Shown: positions 9,057 through 18,299, counted from the first letter of the stretch. The stretch: DNA of 64,000 bases from Rufibacter roseus (GCF_001647285.1 NZ_LRML01000001.1:372001-436000); one strand, 5' to 3'. The notes: generated by a model not told the origin, from the letters alone. Translations and numbers: made by a program.

Positions 9057-9242
9057 GAGTCGTGAGTTCTGAGTCGCGAGTTTTGAGTCAGCATGTTATT
9101 TTGCCTTTCTGGTTGAAGTTGCTGCGTTCTGAATGGCAACTGGCAAAAGCGCTCGCAGGTCTGGAAGACACTGCGAGTTCATTGGAGCTTGCTAGGCTTT
9201 ACTTCTTCTGACTCGGGACTCAGGACTCGCGACTCAAGACTT
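9057..9242. repeat. Inverted pair of GACTC-rich repeats
   Basis: The left arm (9057-9090) is built of units like GAGTCGTGAGTTCTGAGTCG. The right arm (9210-9242) is the inverse, GACTCGGGACTCAGGACTCG. They could fold into a long hairpin across about 120 bases. A single arm also occurs at 2614-2649. The rest of the 8944-9250 gap shows no gene. Confidence 0.65.
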
Positions 9243-9250
9243 GCCAAGTT

Positions 9251-9856
9251 TCACTTGGCATAATTCTTCTCGCCTGCAGGAATTTTCACCTTTAGCCGGT
9301 TTTCAGCCGGGGGCATGGGGCAGGCGAAATCAGGATTGTAAGCGCAGAACGGGTTGTAGGCTCTGTTAAAATCCAGTACAATATTGCTGCCGTTTGGAAT
9401 GGCGTCTAAATAGCGGCCACCGCCGTAGGTCTCGAAGCCATTGGTTTGGTCGGTGAACGGAATGAAAAGCGAATCTGAGGTGGTGCCGGCTTTTTGGTAA
9501 AGGGTGAGGGTGTGCTCCTGGCCTTCAAGTTCAAAGGTGGCTTTGCCTTTCACGTAGTAAGGTTCCTGCGTGCCAGTAGTCATGGGCATTGCTACTGGCT
9601 CCGGCCGCTCTTCGGCCTTGAAGTCAGCAGTTATTTCATAGTCGCGGGATGGGGTGTAATAATTCAAGCCTCTGAAGGTGCGACGGATGGAGTCTGGCAG
9701 CGGAGAATTGGTGACGCTATGGAAGTTCAGGTCTTTGTTTTCCCGAAACCTCTGAACAGCTTGTACATAGCTCTCATCGTTGAAGAACAGGTCTTTGACC
9801 AAATAACCGAAGATGAGCAGCACGCCCAGAATGATGATGTATTTTATTCCTTTCAT
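9251..9856 (-). CDS. DUF1684 domain-containing protein
   Basis: 201 residues with an N-terminal membrane helix (about 5-23), then a DUF1684 domain. The diagnostic C-terminal stretch NPFCAYNPDFACPMPPAENR is intact, followed by the usual short tail. Probably membrane-anchored and facing the periplasm. No biochemical role is established for the family. Separate from pheT by a repeat-bearing gap. Confidence 0.85.
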   Translation of the reverse strand: MKGIKYIIILGVLLIFGYLVKDLFFNDESYVQAVQRFRENKDLNFHSVTNSPLPDSIRRTFRGLNYYTPSRDYEITADFKAEERPEPVAMPMTTGTQEPYYVKGKATFELEGQEHTLTLYQKAGTTSDSLFIPFTDQTNGFETYGGGRYLDAIPNGSNIVLDFNRAYNPFCAYNPDFACPMPPAENRLKVKIPAGEKNYAK

Positions 9857-9938
9857 GAACTAAGGCAGGTTGAGCGCGCAAGTTCGGAAAGAAAAGTGGA
9901 AACCTCCACTTCCCAAGTATGAAGTGATTCTAAAGTTA

Positions 9939-9976
9939 CGTTTTGGGCTTGTTTTCTTAAAAAGAGGTCAAAAACA
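9939..9976. repeat. P-family palindrome (copy 2)
   Basis: Arms CGTTTTGGGCTTGTTTTC and AAAGAGGTCAAAAACAG; imperfect. It lies between radC and the DUF1684 gene, next to a separate terminator hairpin. Confidence 0.55.
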
Positions 9977-10010
9977 GAAAAGGCAGCCACTTTTTAGTGA
10001 CTGCTTTTTC
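9976..10010 (-). terminator. Terminator downstream of radC
   Basis: GCAGCCACT and AGTGACTGC (9983-10004) form a stem with one mismatch and a TTTT loop, flanked by A-rich sequence on one side and T5 on the other, so it can act on either strand. It lies 35 bases past the radC stop. Confidence 0.75.
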
Positions 10011-10044
10011 TGTTAAACAATCAACAACCAGCAATCAACTATTC

Positions 10045-10749
10045 CTAAAGAAGGTCTTCATCAGCAAAGCTGTAATAGCTGCTGTCCGTAAAAATTAAAT
10101 GATCCAAAATTGGCAGATCTAACACTTTTCCGGCCTCCTGCAGCTTTTTGGTTAGAGAAATATCAGCGGCGCTAGGTTTTAACTGTCCCGATGGGTGGTT
10201 GTGTACCAGAATGATGGCACTGGCCAAATTCTCCAGAGCGTGCTTGAAAATCAGCTTCGGGTCGGCCACGGTGCCGGCCACCCCGCCGCTGCTGATCTGG
10301 ATCTTCTTCATGATGGTGTTGGCGCGGTTGAGCAAGATAATCCAAAACTCCTCGTGCGGCAAATCCAGTAAATGCGGACGGATGTACTCGTAAATGTCGG
10401 TGGAGCAGGTGATGCGGGTTTTTACGGTGGGGGCGGCTTCTTTGCGTCTTCGGCCCAGTTCCAGCGCGGCCACAATAGAAATGGCTTTGGCCTCGCCAAT
10501 ACCTTTATGCTTCTGCAGTTCCTTTACTGTAAGGCGGGCTAGGGCGTTTAGGTCGTTGTCTACGGCCTGTAAAATCAACTTTGCCACATCTACCGCACTC
10601 AACTTGGCGGTGCCGGAGCCTATGAGAATACCAATCAATTCGGCATCTGAGAGGGCGGCGCGGCCTTTAAGCAGGAGTTTTTCGCGGGGGCGGTCTTCTT
10701 CGGCCCATGATTTGATAGAGAGAGGGGCGGCGGCGTACACGGTAGACAT
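10045..10749 (-). CDS. radC: RadC family JAB-domain protein
   Basis: 234 residues. An N-terminal helix-hairpin-helix-like region (HKGIGEAKA, about 81-89) precedes a JAB/MPN domain with H183-x-H185 and D196 in HNHPSGQLKPSAAD, the metal-binding set. Named a DNA-repair protein historically, but the biochemical role is unsettled. Single-gene unit with its own terminator. Confidence 0.92.
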   Translation of the reverse strand: MSTVYAAAPLSIKSWAEEDRPREKLLLKGRAALSDAELIGILIGSGTAKLSAVDVAKLILQAVDNDLNALARLTVKELQKHKGIGEAKAISIVAALELGRRRKEAAPTVKTRITCSTDIYEYIRPHLLDLPHEEFWIILLNRANTIMKKIQISSGGVAGTVADPKLIFKHALENLASAIILVHNHPSGQLKPSAADISLTKKLQEAGKVLDLPILDHLIFTDSSYYSFADEDLL

Positions 10750-10864
10750 GTGTTTTAAGCTTCTTTTTCTGAAATCAATCTGAAATTGCCAATAGAATTC
10801 TAAAGCCGAAGAAATAGTTCAGCGGTGGGTAACGATTTACCGTAAACCCTTCGTTGTAGCGACA

Positions 10865-10872
10865 TATATTTG
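10865..10872 (+). promoter_or_regulatory. -7 element of the metallophosphoesterase gene
   Basis: TATATTTG fits TAnnTTTG exactly and lies 27 bases before the ATG at 10899. No clear -33 TTTG is present. Confidence 0.4.
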
Positions 10873-10898
10873 CCGCATTTTAATGCTTTATAAGACCT

Positions 10899-12128
10899 AT
10901 GGTTCGTTTGATCATTACCCTACTGCTGGTATTTCTAATTGATCTTTATGTTTTCCAAGCCGTGCGCACTGTGTCTGAGGGACTCACCTCAGGAGGAAAA
11001 AAGGCGGTTTATGTCATTTACTGGGCAATCAGCCTCTTTACCCTTGGCACCCTATTGCTGGCACTGCTAACTAGAGGTTCGGCACCTAATCCTGCCCGCA
11101 TGCAGGTGGCCAATGTGCTGTTCATCTTGTTTATCTCTAAGTTGGTGGTGGTGCTGTTTCTGCTCCTGGATGACCTGGTGCGGCTTACGCAGTGGCTGTC
11201 AAACAACTTTAGGGGGGCAGAAAAGGAGAAGTTTGACCTTTCAAGGCACAAGTTCATGAGCCAGCTGGCTTTGGTGATGGGCGCTATTCCGTTGGGCACG
11301 CTTATTTGGGGAATGGTACGTGGTGCCTATGCTTACCAGGTGAAAAAAGTGACGCTGAAATTTCCGAACCTGCCTCAAGCGTTTGACGGGTTCAGAATGC
11401 TGCAGATTACCGATATGCACGCTGGAAGTTTCCATTCTGCGGAGCCTCTTAAAGAAGCGGTGGCGCTGATTAATAAACAGGCAGCCGATGTGGTGGTGTT
11501 TACCGGCGACATGGTGAACAACCTGGCCTCTGAGGTAGAACCGTACGTTGATGTTCTGGCTCAGGTGAAGGCCCCTAACGGCGTGTACTCTATTTTAGGA
11601 AACCATGACTACGGCGATTACGTGGAGTGGCCCAGCCCGGACGCGCAGCTTCAAAACATTCAAACGCTAATACAGCACCAGCGCCGGGCTGGCTGGAAAG
11701 TGCTTTTAAATGAGCACCAGGTGCTGGAGCGAAATGGGCAGAAAATTGCAATTCTTGGAGTGGAGAATTGGGGCGCGCAAATGCGGTTTCCTAAATACGG
11801 TAAATTGGGCAAAGCCTATGCCGGTACTGAAGAACTGCCATTCAAAGTGTTGTTGTCACATGACCCCTCACACTGGGACGGCGAAGTGAACGTGAAATAC
11901 CCTGACATTGACCTTACCCTCTCTGGCCACACCCATGGCATGCAGTTTGGGGTAAACATTCCGGGTTTTAAATGGAGTCCCGTGCAATATGTATACAAAC
12001 AATGGGCTGGGCTGTATAAAAAAGGAAGGCAGCACCTGTACGTGAACGTGGGGCTGGGCTTTTTGGGCTATCACGGGCGCGTGGGCTTTTTGCCGGAAAT
12101 AACTGTGTTCGAGTTTAAGCGCAGTTAA
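10899..12128 (+). CDS. Membrane-anchored metallophosphoesterase
   Basis: 409 residues. Four membrane helices fill the first 150 residues, followed by a calcineurin-like phosphoesterase domain with all metal motifs: QITDMHAG, FTGDMVNN, LGNHDYGD, LSHDP and SGHTHGMQ. The layout matches YkuE/YaeI-like membrane phosphoesterases. Those relatives act on phospholipid-type substrates, but the substrate here is not known. Followed by a strong palindrome that probably ends the transcript. Confidence 0.9.
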   Translation: MVRLIITLLLVFLIDLYVFQAVRTVSEGLTSGGKKAVYVIYWAISLFTLGTLLLALLTRGSAPNPARMQVANVLFILFISKLVVVLFLLLDDLVRLTQWLSNNFRGAEKEKFDLSRHKFMSQLALVMGAIPLGTLIWGMVRGAYAYQVKKVTLKFPNLPQAFDGFRMLQITDMHAGSFHSAEPLKEAVALINKQAADVVVFTGDMVNNLASEVEPYVDVLAQVKAPNGVYSILGNHDYGDYVEWPSPDAQLQNIQTLIQHQRRAGWKVLLNEHQVLERNGQKIAILGVENWGAQMRFPKYGKLGKAYAGTEELPFKVLLSHDPSHWDGEVNVKYPDIDLTLSGHTHGMQFGVNIPGFKWSPVQYVYKQWAGLYKKGRQHLYVNVGLGFLGYHGRVGFLPEITVFEFKRS

Positions 12129-12171
12129 ACCTAAACTTCAAAATTTTAAAACTTATTTTGTGAGACAGTGC

Positions 12172-12224
12172 AAAAGCTGTTTCAGGGCTGTTTTTACGAA
12201 ATTAGCCCTGAAACAGCTTTTTTT
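12172..12224. repeat. P-family palindrome (copy 3), terminator-like
   Basis: A perfect 18-bp stem starting AAAAGCTGTTTCAGGGCT with a 14-base loop, ending in T7. Downstream of the metallophosphoesterase gene, where it would serve as an intrinsic terminator. Confidence 0.8.
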
Positions 12225-12374
12225 AATTCAATTGGGTAAATATGTGAATGATAGTTTTGTTTAGGATGTGTTAGATAAGTGCAATAATGAAGTAACCTGA
12301 GGTTTTGCTGAGCGTACAATGAGGGGCTTGGCCAATGTGGCATAAGCATATTTTTAAACTGACATCTGAAAAAT

Positions 12375-13160
12375 ATGAAAAAGCAATTTTTGATGCTGAT
12401 GGCAGCTGGGGCTTTAGTGTTCTCCGCTTGCCGCGAAGACGCAGGCACCACCAGAGAAACCAACGAAAACGACAGCAGCACTCCAGACAACGCCGCTGGG
12501 CCTAGCGACAACACCACTTCTTCTTTAAAGGAATATAACTTTGACGAAGAATACCGCGACAGGGCTAACCGTATGGTTAGCCAAGTGTCGCAGGATCTTG
12601 ATTTAGATACTTCAGCGCAAGCCCGTCTGCGGACAGTGTACTATAACCGAGCACGGCAGATAGACGAATTGGAAACCCGTTTCAGCAGCACCAACCGTAG
12701 CGGTGGTTTTGCCGCAGATAGCGGTGACATGACAATAGGGGCTGATGCATCAATGGATGCCAATATGAATGCTACTGGGGCTACGGCAAGTTACCCTGAC
12801 AACTACTACAATGAGTTGGAAAGCATTAACAGCACCGTAGACACTGAGGTGAGAGGTTTTTTAACTTCAGATCAATTTAAACTTTACCAGGCAAACCGTC
12901 AGAAATATTACGAGGCAGACATGAAGTTTAAAGCCGAGAACGGTGGAAAATTGAAAATTGATGGTGAGGAAGCAAAACTTAAAACCGATGACGTGAAGAT
13001 AAAGCGTGAAGGGGATGAGTATAAATACAAATCAGATGATGTTAAGATCAAGCGCGAAGGCGACGAGTCAAAGCTGAAAACAGATGATCTTAAAATAAAG
13101 AAGGAAGGCGATGAGATGAAAATCAAGACCGATAATTCTAAAATAAAAGTCGAGAATTAA
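12375..13160 (+). CDS. Lipoprotein with charged C-terminal tandem repeats
   Basis: 261 residues; the lipobox VFSAC places the lipidated cysteine at position 19. The middle (about 55-180) is helical, rich in Q, R and N, and includes QVSQDLDLDTSAQARL, similar in pattern to small stress- or fold-associated periplasmic proteins. From about 191 the protein becomes a series of 16-residue units of the type KLKTDDVKIKREGDEY, nearly all K, D and E, ending KIKVEN. Function not recognised. Followed by a strong terminator. Confidence 0.8.
   Translation: MKKQFLMLMAAGALVFSACREDAGTTRETNENDSSTPDNAAGPSDNTTSSLKEYNFDEEYRDRANRMVSQVSQDLDLDTSAQARLRTVYYNRARQIDELETRFSSTNRSGGFAADSGDMTIGADASMDANMNATGATASYPDNYYNELESINSTVDTEVRGFLTSDQFKLYQANRQKYYEADMKFKAENGGKLKIDGEEAKLKTDDVKIKREGDEYKYKSDDVKIKREGDESKLKTDDLKIKKEGDEMKIKTDNSKIKVEN
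12975..13157 (+). repeat. 48-bp in-frame tandem repeat in the lipoprotein gene
   Basis: Residues 201-216, 217-232, 233-248 and a shortened 249-261 repeat the same 16-residue unit (K-K-D-D-K-I-K-E-G-D-E pattern). The period is 48 bases, so copy number could vary by slippage. Confidence 0.75.
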
Positions 13161-13180
13161 CCGTTCTCTGATTAATTTTG

Positions 13181-13217
13181 AAAGGCTTGCCCGTTAGAAA
13201 GGCAAGCCTTTTCTTTT
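13181..13217 (+). terminator. Intrinsic terminator after the repeat lipoprotein
   Basis: AAAGGCTTGCC and GGCAAGCCTTT form an 11-bp perfect stem with a 9-base loop, followed by TCTTTT. Confidence 0.8.
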
Positions 13218-13244
13218 GTAGCATCAAGATGTGCTTTTCGGCGT

Positions 13245-13952
13245 ATGGCAAAACAGTTTCGGTATCTTTTTTTCCTGTGGGCATTGGTGGGGGCGGTGTT
13301 TGGTGTAAAGGCTCAGACGCCGGGGCACATGCTCTGGGTGAGCGGCCAGGTGCTGCAGGAAAAAGATAAGACACCTATAGCCGGCGTTTCTGTGTACCGC
13401 AAAAGCACTGGTGAAGGCCTAGCTACTGATGAGCAGGGCCGGTTCCGGATTCAAATGCCTTCTTCAGACACATTGGTGTTCCGTTTTTTAGGGTATAAGC
13501 AAAAGTACTATGTGCCCTCCTTGCGCAGTGTAACCGAGCTGCGGGTAAATATTCTATTGGAGGAAGAAAGTGTGCAGCTTAAAGAGGTAAAGGTGTCACC
13601 CATGGCCAGCGCAGAAAAAGTAGACCGGGTGCTTCGGAACATGAAGCCCCGCCCTGAGCCGCCCAAGCCCCGCATCAATCCGACGGTGCCCATCATCATT
13701 ATTCCAGAGGGGCCGCCAGAGCCTATCAATCCTATCTTAAATCCGCTTAGTTTCCTGTATGAGCAGTTCTCTAAAGAAGGGCGGCAGCGTAGCCGCATAG
13801 CCCAACTTATTGCAGAACGGGAGCGGCAGAAAGCGCTAGAGCGCATAATGCTGCAACAAGACTCTATTCGTCAGGCCCGCATCCGGTATAACCGCTTTTT
13901 TAGAGACACCACCAGCTTTTATGACCCCAGCTGGGCTCCAAACATCCGTTAG
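13245..13952 (+). CDS. Secreted protein with carboxypeptidase-D regulatory-like domain
   Basis: 235 residues. Signal peptide ending VKAQ (cleavage about 24), then a beta-sandwich carboxypeptidase-regulatory-like domain (about 30-110; GQVLQEKDKTPIAGVSVYRK, VFRFLGYKQ). The C-terminal half is proline- and arginine-rich and helical. This fold is the usual N-terminal extension of TonB receptors but here stands alone, as in many Bacteroidota surface proteins. Function unknown. Confidence 0.82.
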   Translation: MAKQFRYLFFLWALVGAVFGVKAQTPGHMLWVSGQVLQEKDKTPIAGVSVYRKSTGEGLATDEQGRFRIQMPSSDTLVFRFLGYKQKYYVPSLRSVTELRVNILLEEESVQLKEVKVSPMASAEKVDRVLRNMKPRPEPPKPRINPTVPIIIIPEGPPEPINPILNPLSFLYEQFSKEGRQRSRIAQLIAERERQKALERIMLQQDSIRQARIRYNRFFRDTTSFYDPSWAPNIR

Positions 13953-13967
13953 GCGAATATTTTTGGT

Positions 13968-13975
13968 TACCTTTG
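13968..13975 (+). promoter_or_regulatory. -7 element upstream of the cysteine synthase gene
   Basis: TACCTTTG fits TAnnTTTG exactly, giving a leader of about 105 bases before the ATG at 14088. A small GATTC-TCA-GAATC hairpin lies at the start of the leader. No clear -33 element. Confidence 0.4.
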
Positions 13976-14087
13976 TCCTTGATTCTCAGAATCAGTACGT
14001 ATAGATTTATTTTATTTTAAAACAGAAGGTGAGTGACTTATTTTGGCATTCCCTCTGTTGGTCAATTATTCATTCTGTCTTTAAAAT

Positions 14088-15068
14088 ATGCACTTGAACA
14101 ATATCATTGAAGCCATTGGTAACACGCCGCTTGTAAAACTGAATAGCGTTACCCAAGGTGTCAAGGCCACTGTGCTGGCCAAAGTAGAATACTTTAACCC
14201 AGGCAACTCGGTGAAAGACCGTATGGCGCTGCGCATGATTGAAGACGCTGAGAAGGCTGGAATTTTGAAACCTGGCGGAACCATTATTGAAGGAACCTCC
14301 GGTAACACGGGCATGGGTTTGGCGTTGGCAGCTATTGCTAAAGGTTATAAGTGTATTTTCACTATGTCTGACAAGCAGAGCCAGGAGAAGATTGATATTC
14401 TGAAAGCGGTTGGCGCTGAAGTACGGGTTTGTCCTACTGACGTTGCGCCAGAGCACCCAGATTCTTACTACTCAGTGGCCAAGCGCCTGAACCAGGAAAT
14501 CCCGAACTCGTTTTACCCAAACCAGTACGACAACCTTTCTAACACCGCGGCTCATTATGACACCACTGGTCCTGAAATCTGGCAACAGACCGACGGTAAA
14601 ATCACCTGCTTCGCGGCGGGCGTGGGTACCGGCGGAACTATCTGCGGTATCACCAAATTCCTGAAAGAGCAGAACAAAGAGCTGATGTCTGTGGGTATTG
14701 ACACCTATGGCTCTGTTTTCAAGAAGTACAAAGAGACCGGTATTTTTGACGAGAACGAGATTTACCCTTACAAAACCGAGGGTATTGGCGAAGACATTCT
14801 CCCCAAGAACGTAGACTTCAGCCTCATTGACACCTTTATTAAAGTAAGCGACAAAGACGGAGCCGTTATGACCCGCCGGTTAGCCAAGGAAGAAGGACTG
14901 TTTGTAGGTTGGTCTAGCGGCTCAGCGGTTTACGGGGCACTGGAGTATGCCAAAGAGCACTTAACCGAAAATGACGTGATGGTAATTGTACTTCCAGACC
15001 ACGGCACCCGCTACCTGGGCAAAATCTACAACGACAACTGGATGCGCGAGCAAGGCTACATTGACTAA
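14088..15068 (+). CDS. PLP-dependent cysteine synthase family protein
   Basis: 326 residues, fold type II PLP enzyme. The PLP lysine is K43 in NPGNSVKDR; the phosphate-binding loop is EGTSGNTGMG; a C-terminal GWSSGSA motif is present. Such enzymes make cysteine from O-acetylserine and sulfide, or act as cystathionine beta-synthase. No CBS domains follow, and the length fits CysK/CysM. I could not decide between cysK, cysM and a cystathionine synthase. Terminator immediately downstream. Confidence 0.9.
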   Translation: MHLNNIIEAIGNTPLVKLNSVTQGVKATVLAKVEYFNPGNSVKDRMALRMIEDAEKAGILKPGGTIIEGTSGNTGMGLALAAIAKGYKCIFTMSDKQSQEKIDILKAVGAEVRVCPTDVAPEHPDSYYSVAKRLNQEIPNSFYPNQYDNLSNTAAHYDTTGPEIWQQTDGKITCFAAGVGTGGTICGITKFLKEQNKELMSVGIDTYGSVFKKYKETGIFDENEIYPYKTEGIGEDILPKNVDFSLIDTFIKVSDKDGAVMTRRLAKEEGLFVGWSSGSAVYGALEYAKEHLTENDVMVIVLPDHGTRYLGKIYNDNWMREQGYID

Positions 15069-15089
15069 AAGACAGCTTTAAGATTATAT

Positions 15090-15127
15090 AAAGCGGCTAA
15101 CTGGAGAAATCTAGTCAGCCGCTTTTT
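15090..15127 (+). terminator. Terminator of the cysteine synthase gene
   Basis: AAAGCGGCTAACT and AGTCAGCCGCTTT pair with one bulge, followed by T5. Confidence 0.8.
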
Positions 15128-15163
15128 GTTTTAGGCCTGTTTCAGGAGAATAAGGCTGAAAAT
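15128..15163. repeat. Weak P-family relic (copy 4)
   Basis: GTTTTAGGCCTGTTTC matches the left arm, but the right arm (TAAGGCTGAAAAT) is degenerate. Overlaps the end of the terminator. Confidence 0.35.
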
Positions 15164-15203
15164 GAAATTTGCTTGTTTATAGTGCAACGTATGGCAATTG
15201 GTC

Positions 15204-15371
15204 ATGGCGCAAGCGTCCGCTTGTGTCCGTACGCATTGCGGAAATAAACTGTCTTCAGGCTTATCCTGTCTGCAGCGGCTTTACCCTCCGCCGTTGTTGG
15301 TGTTATCAACAACAACTAAAAACTGCCCCAACTCAAATAAGCGTAAGGACACAAGCGGACGCTTGCGCCAT
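15204..15371. repeat. 168-bp element with perfect 25-bp terminal inverted repeats
   Basis: The left end starts ATGGCGCAAGCGTCCGCTTG and the right end (15347-15371) is its exact inverse over 25 bases. The interior has no gene. No target-site duplication is obvious. A 32-base match to one end and its flank exists at 3936-3967. The structure is that of a miniature inverted-repeat element; no matching transposase lies in the window. Confidence 0.7.
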
Positions 15372-15398
15372 TAAAAGAGCCGAGTCAGTAGTGGACCT

Positions 15399-16235
15399 CT
15401 AAAACTCGTACTTCAGGAAGATGTGCACTACCACACTAACACCGGCCAAAAGCAAACCAATGCCAATCATTTTCTCTGAGGTATGCTGGCTAGACTGATC
15501 TTCCTTCTTTAAAAATCGACCTAACATAGCCCCTACAGCAAAAGCCAGCATTAGGGGTAGGCTTTTGCGCCAGTCAATGTGGCCTAGCCAATAGTGCGAT
15601 GAAATGCCCGAGAGGCTGGTAACTACTAAAATGAAAAGCGAAGTGGAAATGGCAATTTGGGAGGGAATTTTAAAAGCCCTGATCATGATAGGGGTTTGCA
15701 AAAATCCGCCGCCTATCCCGAACAATCCCGCCAATGTACCCGTGCAGAGCCCGAAAAAAGCCATTAGGCTTCCGTTTAACCTGTACGCTTTGTGCTTGGT
15801 ATGGAATTTACGGATGAAGGAGGTGGGCATGCGGTTGAGGCGGTACATCATGCCTTGCTTGCGCTTCTGCTTTTTCTTGTATGTGGCCAGCATGTAAATT
15901 CCGGTGGCAATCACGAACAACGCAAAAAACGCCTGCATTTGCAGCACCGGTATATATGCCACCAGAAAGGCTCCAATCACTGTGCCTATCATGGAAGGTA
16001 GCTGCAGCAGCGAGGCTACCACATAATCAATGCTTTTTTCGCGGTAGTTAAAGATGGAAGAAATTAGGGCAGAGGGGAGCAACGCGCACATAGCCGACCC
16101 AATGGCCAGCTCGATCGGGAATTGAAAGAAGATGATGAGGATTGGCACCATGAACACTCCACCGCCGAAACCTATCATAGTGCCAAAGGCACTGACAATA
16201 ACTCCGGCAAAAAAAATGAGTATCTCGGTTAGCAA
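15399..16235 (-). CDS. Sulfite exporter TauE/SafE family protein
   Basis: 278 residues with about eight membrane helices in two related halves; the glycine-rich GTMIGFGGGVFMVP and GLFGIGGGFLQTP motifs mark the two TauE/SafE repeats. The family moves sulfite, sulfoacetate or other small anions across the inner membrane. Start is a TTG at 16235; no in-frame ATG lies upstream. The neighbouring cysteine synthase is convergent with it, so shared sulfur metabolism is only a suggestion. Confidence 0.88.
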   Translation of the reverse strand: MLTEILIFFAGVIVSAFGTMIGFGGGVFMVPILIIFFQFPIELAIGSAMCALLPSALISSIFNYREKSIDYVVASLLQLPSMIGTVIGAFLVAYIPVLQMQAFFALFVIATGIYMLATYKKKQKRKQGMMYRLNRMPTSFIRKFHTKHKAYRLNGSLMAFFGLCTGTLAGLFGIGGGFLQTPIMIRAFKIPSQIAISTSLFILVVTSLSGISSHYWLGHIDWRKSLPLMLAFAVGAMLGRFLKKEDQSSQHTSEKMIGIGLLLAGVSVVVHIFLKYEF

Positions 16236-16609
16236 GGTGAATGCTTTAATTAAGACTACAAAGTACGTAATTGAAGACCATGGGTATATAGAAAGTTTCA
16301 GCCTTACTCCAACCTCTCTTTATAGTGAAGATGGCTCTCCACTTCACACGTTTTGGAGCTATTTTTCAGAAACTAGGCCTAAAACAGTCTTGCCTGCCGC
16401 AAGTTTAGCGCCAGCGTAACTTGTGGCTACCAATGGCGCCAGTTTGTAACTGGCTAAGTGCATTGTCATAGAGTAGCTATCTGCACAGCGAAGGGAGTCA
16501 GAGGCTGCCTATCATTGTTAGTTGGCAATCTTTATACTCTCAACAGTACAAGAATATACCGTTACTCCCAAATGCCTCAACCCTAACCACTAATCACTAA
16601 CAACTTAGT
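16236..16609. other. Gap between the TauE/SafE gene and adenine deaminase gene
   Basis: Contains P-family copy 5 (16349-16387) and otherwise nothing recognisable. Confidence 0.5.
16349..16387. repeat. P-family palindrome (copy 5)
   Basis: Arms CGTTTTGGAGCTATTTTTC and AACTAGGCCTAAAACAG; imperfect. Lies between the start of the TauE/SafE gene and the end of ade. Confidence 0.55.
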
Positions 16610-18256
16610 TTACTCTCGCACCAGCACATCTACAAACTGAAAGTTCTGTCCGTCAAATAAACCTTTATCAGAGAGCTTAAGGGCAGGAATCACTAGCAGG
16701 GCCATGAACGAAAGCGTCATGAAAGGGGAGATGAGGGTGCTGCCCATTTCTTTGGCGGTGCGGTCTAACTTAGCATATTGGTCGGCTACCCAATATCCAT
16801 CCTCGGCAGACATAATACCAGCAACGGGCAGAGGCAGCACTTCTTCGGTGTCTTCATACACCGCTGAAATTCCGCCTTTGGCTTCAATCAAGAGGTTGAC
16901 GGCACGGCACAGGCTTTCATCGTCACAACCCACGGCTATGATGTTGTGCGAGTCATGACCCACGCTAGAGGCAATGGCTCCGCGGTTCAGCCCGAAGTTC
17001 TTGATGAACGCAATGGCAGGTTCAGTATTTTGGTAGCGGTTCACTACGGCCATCTTTAATACATCCTGCGCCACATCACTCACCACATTGCCATTTTCAA
17101 TTTTTGGGTCTAATAATAGTGTGCCTGTAATCAATTGCCCGTCATAAGGTTCAATTACCCTGATTTTATTGGCCTCCTGAGCCGGTAGCTTGAATTGTTG
17201 CACAGTTTTGGGTTCGGCGTGGAAGTTGTTGATCACTTCACTGGGAGTGAATTCAATTTGAGTTTTCCCGTCTATTGCCACGAGTTGCCCGTTAATATAG
17301 GTCTTCAGGATGTTGAAGTTCTCTGGGTTGTCAATGACAATGAAATCGGCGGGGTCTTTTTCCTGCAGTAGGCCCACCTCCAGTTTGTAATGCTGTACCG
17401 GATTCACACAGGCAGCCTGCAGCACGTGGAACAGGTCATGGCCTTTGGCTAAAGCGCGTTTCACCAGTTCGTTGATGTGGCTTTCCACCAAGTTGTCAGG
17501 GTGCTTATCATCTGAGCAGAACATAATGCGGTCAGGGAATTCGGAAAGCAGCTCAATCAAGGCTTCAAAGTTTTTGGCGGCACTGCCTTCCCGTATCAAG
17601 ATTTTCATGCCGGCGGCCAGTTTGTCGCGCGCTTCCTCGGCGGTGAAGCATTCGTGGTCGGTGGTCATGCCAGCGGCGGTGTAGGAGAAAGCCTGCTCGC
17701 CCCGCAGGCCAGGGGCGTGGCCATCAATCTGTTTATCAAACTTTTGGGCGAGGGTAATTTTCTGCATCACCAGCTCGTCGCCGTTCAGCACGCCGGGCCA
17801 GTTCATCATTTCGGCTAAATACTTCACCTCAGGCCGCAGAAACAGCTCTTCAATGTCTTCGGGAGTGATTTCAGCGCCAGCGGTTTCAAAAGATGTGGCG
17901 GGCACGCAGGAGGGAGCCCCGAAGAAAAACTTGAAAGGGACTTTCTGCCCATTCTCCAGCATGTATTCCACCCCCTTCAGTCCAAGTACGTTGCCAATTT
18001 CGTGCGGGTCAGATACGGTGGCCACGGTACCGTGCGGTACGGCCAGGCGGGCAAATTCAGAGGGCACCAGCATAGAACTTTCTACGTGCACATGCGCGTC
18101 TATGAACCCAGGCAAGATAAAATGTGTTTCGGCCACAGATTCCCGGGTAATCTTCATGATTTGGCCATCGGCAATTTCCAGCGTGCCCTGGAAAATTTCT
18201 TTGTTGAGAATATCAATGATGTTGCCGCTTATTTTGAAGAATCGGGGAGTAGTCAT
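16610..18256 (-). CDS. ade: Adenine deaminase
   Basis: 548 residues, amidohydrolase superfamily. The [15 protein letters not shown] metal-binding region and the [11 protein letters not shown] motif are typical of Ade, which converts adenine to hypoxanthine in purine salvage, and the C-terminal Ade domain is present. The ATG at 18256 (MTTPRFFK) is chosen over an upstream in-frame start at 18301 because the extra 15 residues are encoded by a P-family palindrome. Single-gene unit. Confidence 0.92.
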   Translation of the reverse strand: MTTPRFFKISGNIIDILNKEIFQGTLEIADGQIMKITRESVAETHFILPGFIDAHVHVESSMLVPSEFARLAVPHGTVATVSDPHEIGNVLGLKGVEYMLENGQKVPFKFFFGAPSCVPATSFETAGAEITPEDIEELFLRPEVKYLAEMMNWPGVLNGDELVMQKITLAQKFDKQIDGHAPGLRGEQAFSYTAAGMTTDHECFTAEEARDKLAAGMKILIREGSAAKNFEALIELLSEFPDRIMFCSDDKHPDNLVESHINELVKRALAKGHDLFHVLQAACVNPVQHYKLEVGLLQEKDPADFIVIDNPENFNILKTYINGQLVAIDGKTQIEFTPSEVINNFHAEPKTVQQFKLPAQEANKIRVIEPYDGQLITGTLLLDPKIENGNVVSDVAQDVLKMAVVNRYQNTEPAIAFIKNFGLNRGAIASSVGHDSHNIIAVGCDDESLCRAVNLLIEAKGGISAVYEDTEEVLPLPVAGIMSAEDGYWVADQYAKLDRTAKEMGSTLISPFMTLSFMALLVIPALKLSDKGLFDGQNFQFVDVLVRE

Positions 18257-18258
18257 GG

Positions 18259-18299
18259 GTTGTTTTTGCGCTGTTTTGAGAAAAATAGGCCCGAAACAC
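18259..18299. repeat. P-family palindrome (copy 6)
   Basis: Arms GTTTTTGCGCTGTTTTG and AAAATAGGCCCGAAAC. It sits within 3 bases of the ade start codon, so in this copy the palindrome is in the leader or promoter region, not at a 3' end. Confidence 0.55.

Noticed and set aside
15169-15402. 77-codon ORF over the 168-bp element
   Set aside because: It is created by the inverted repeat ends and has no protein-like sequence.
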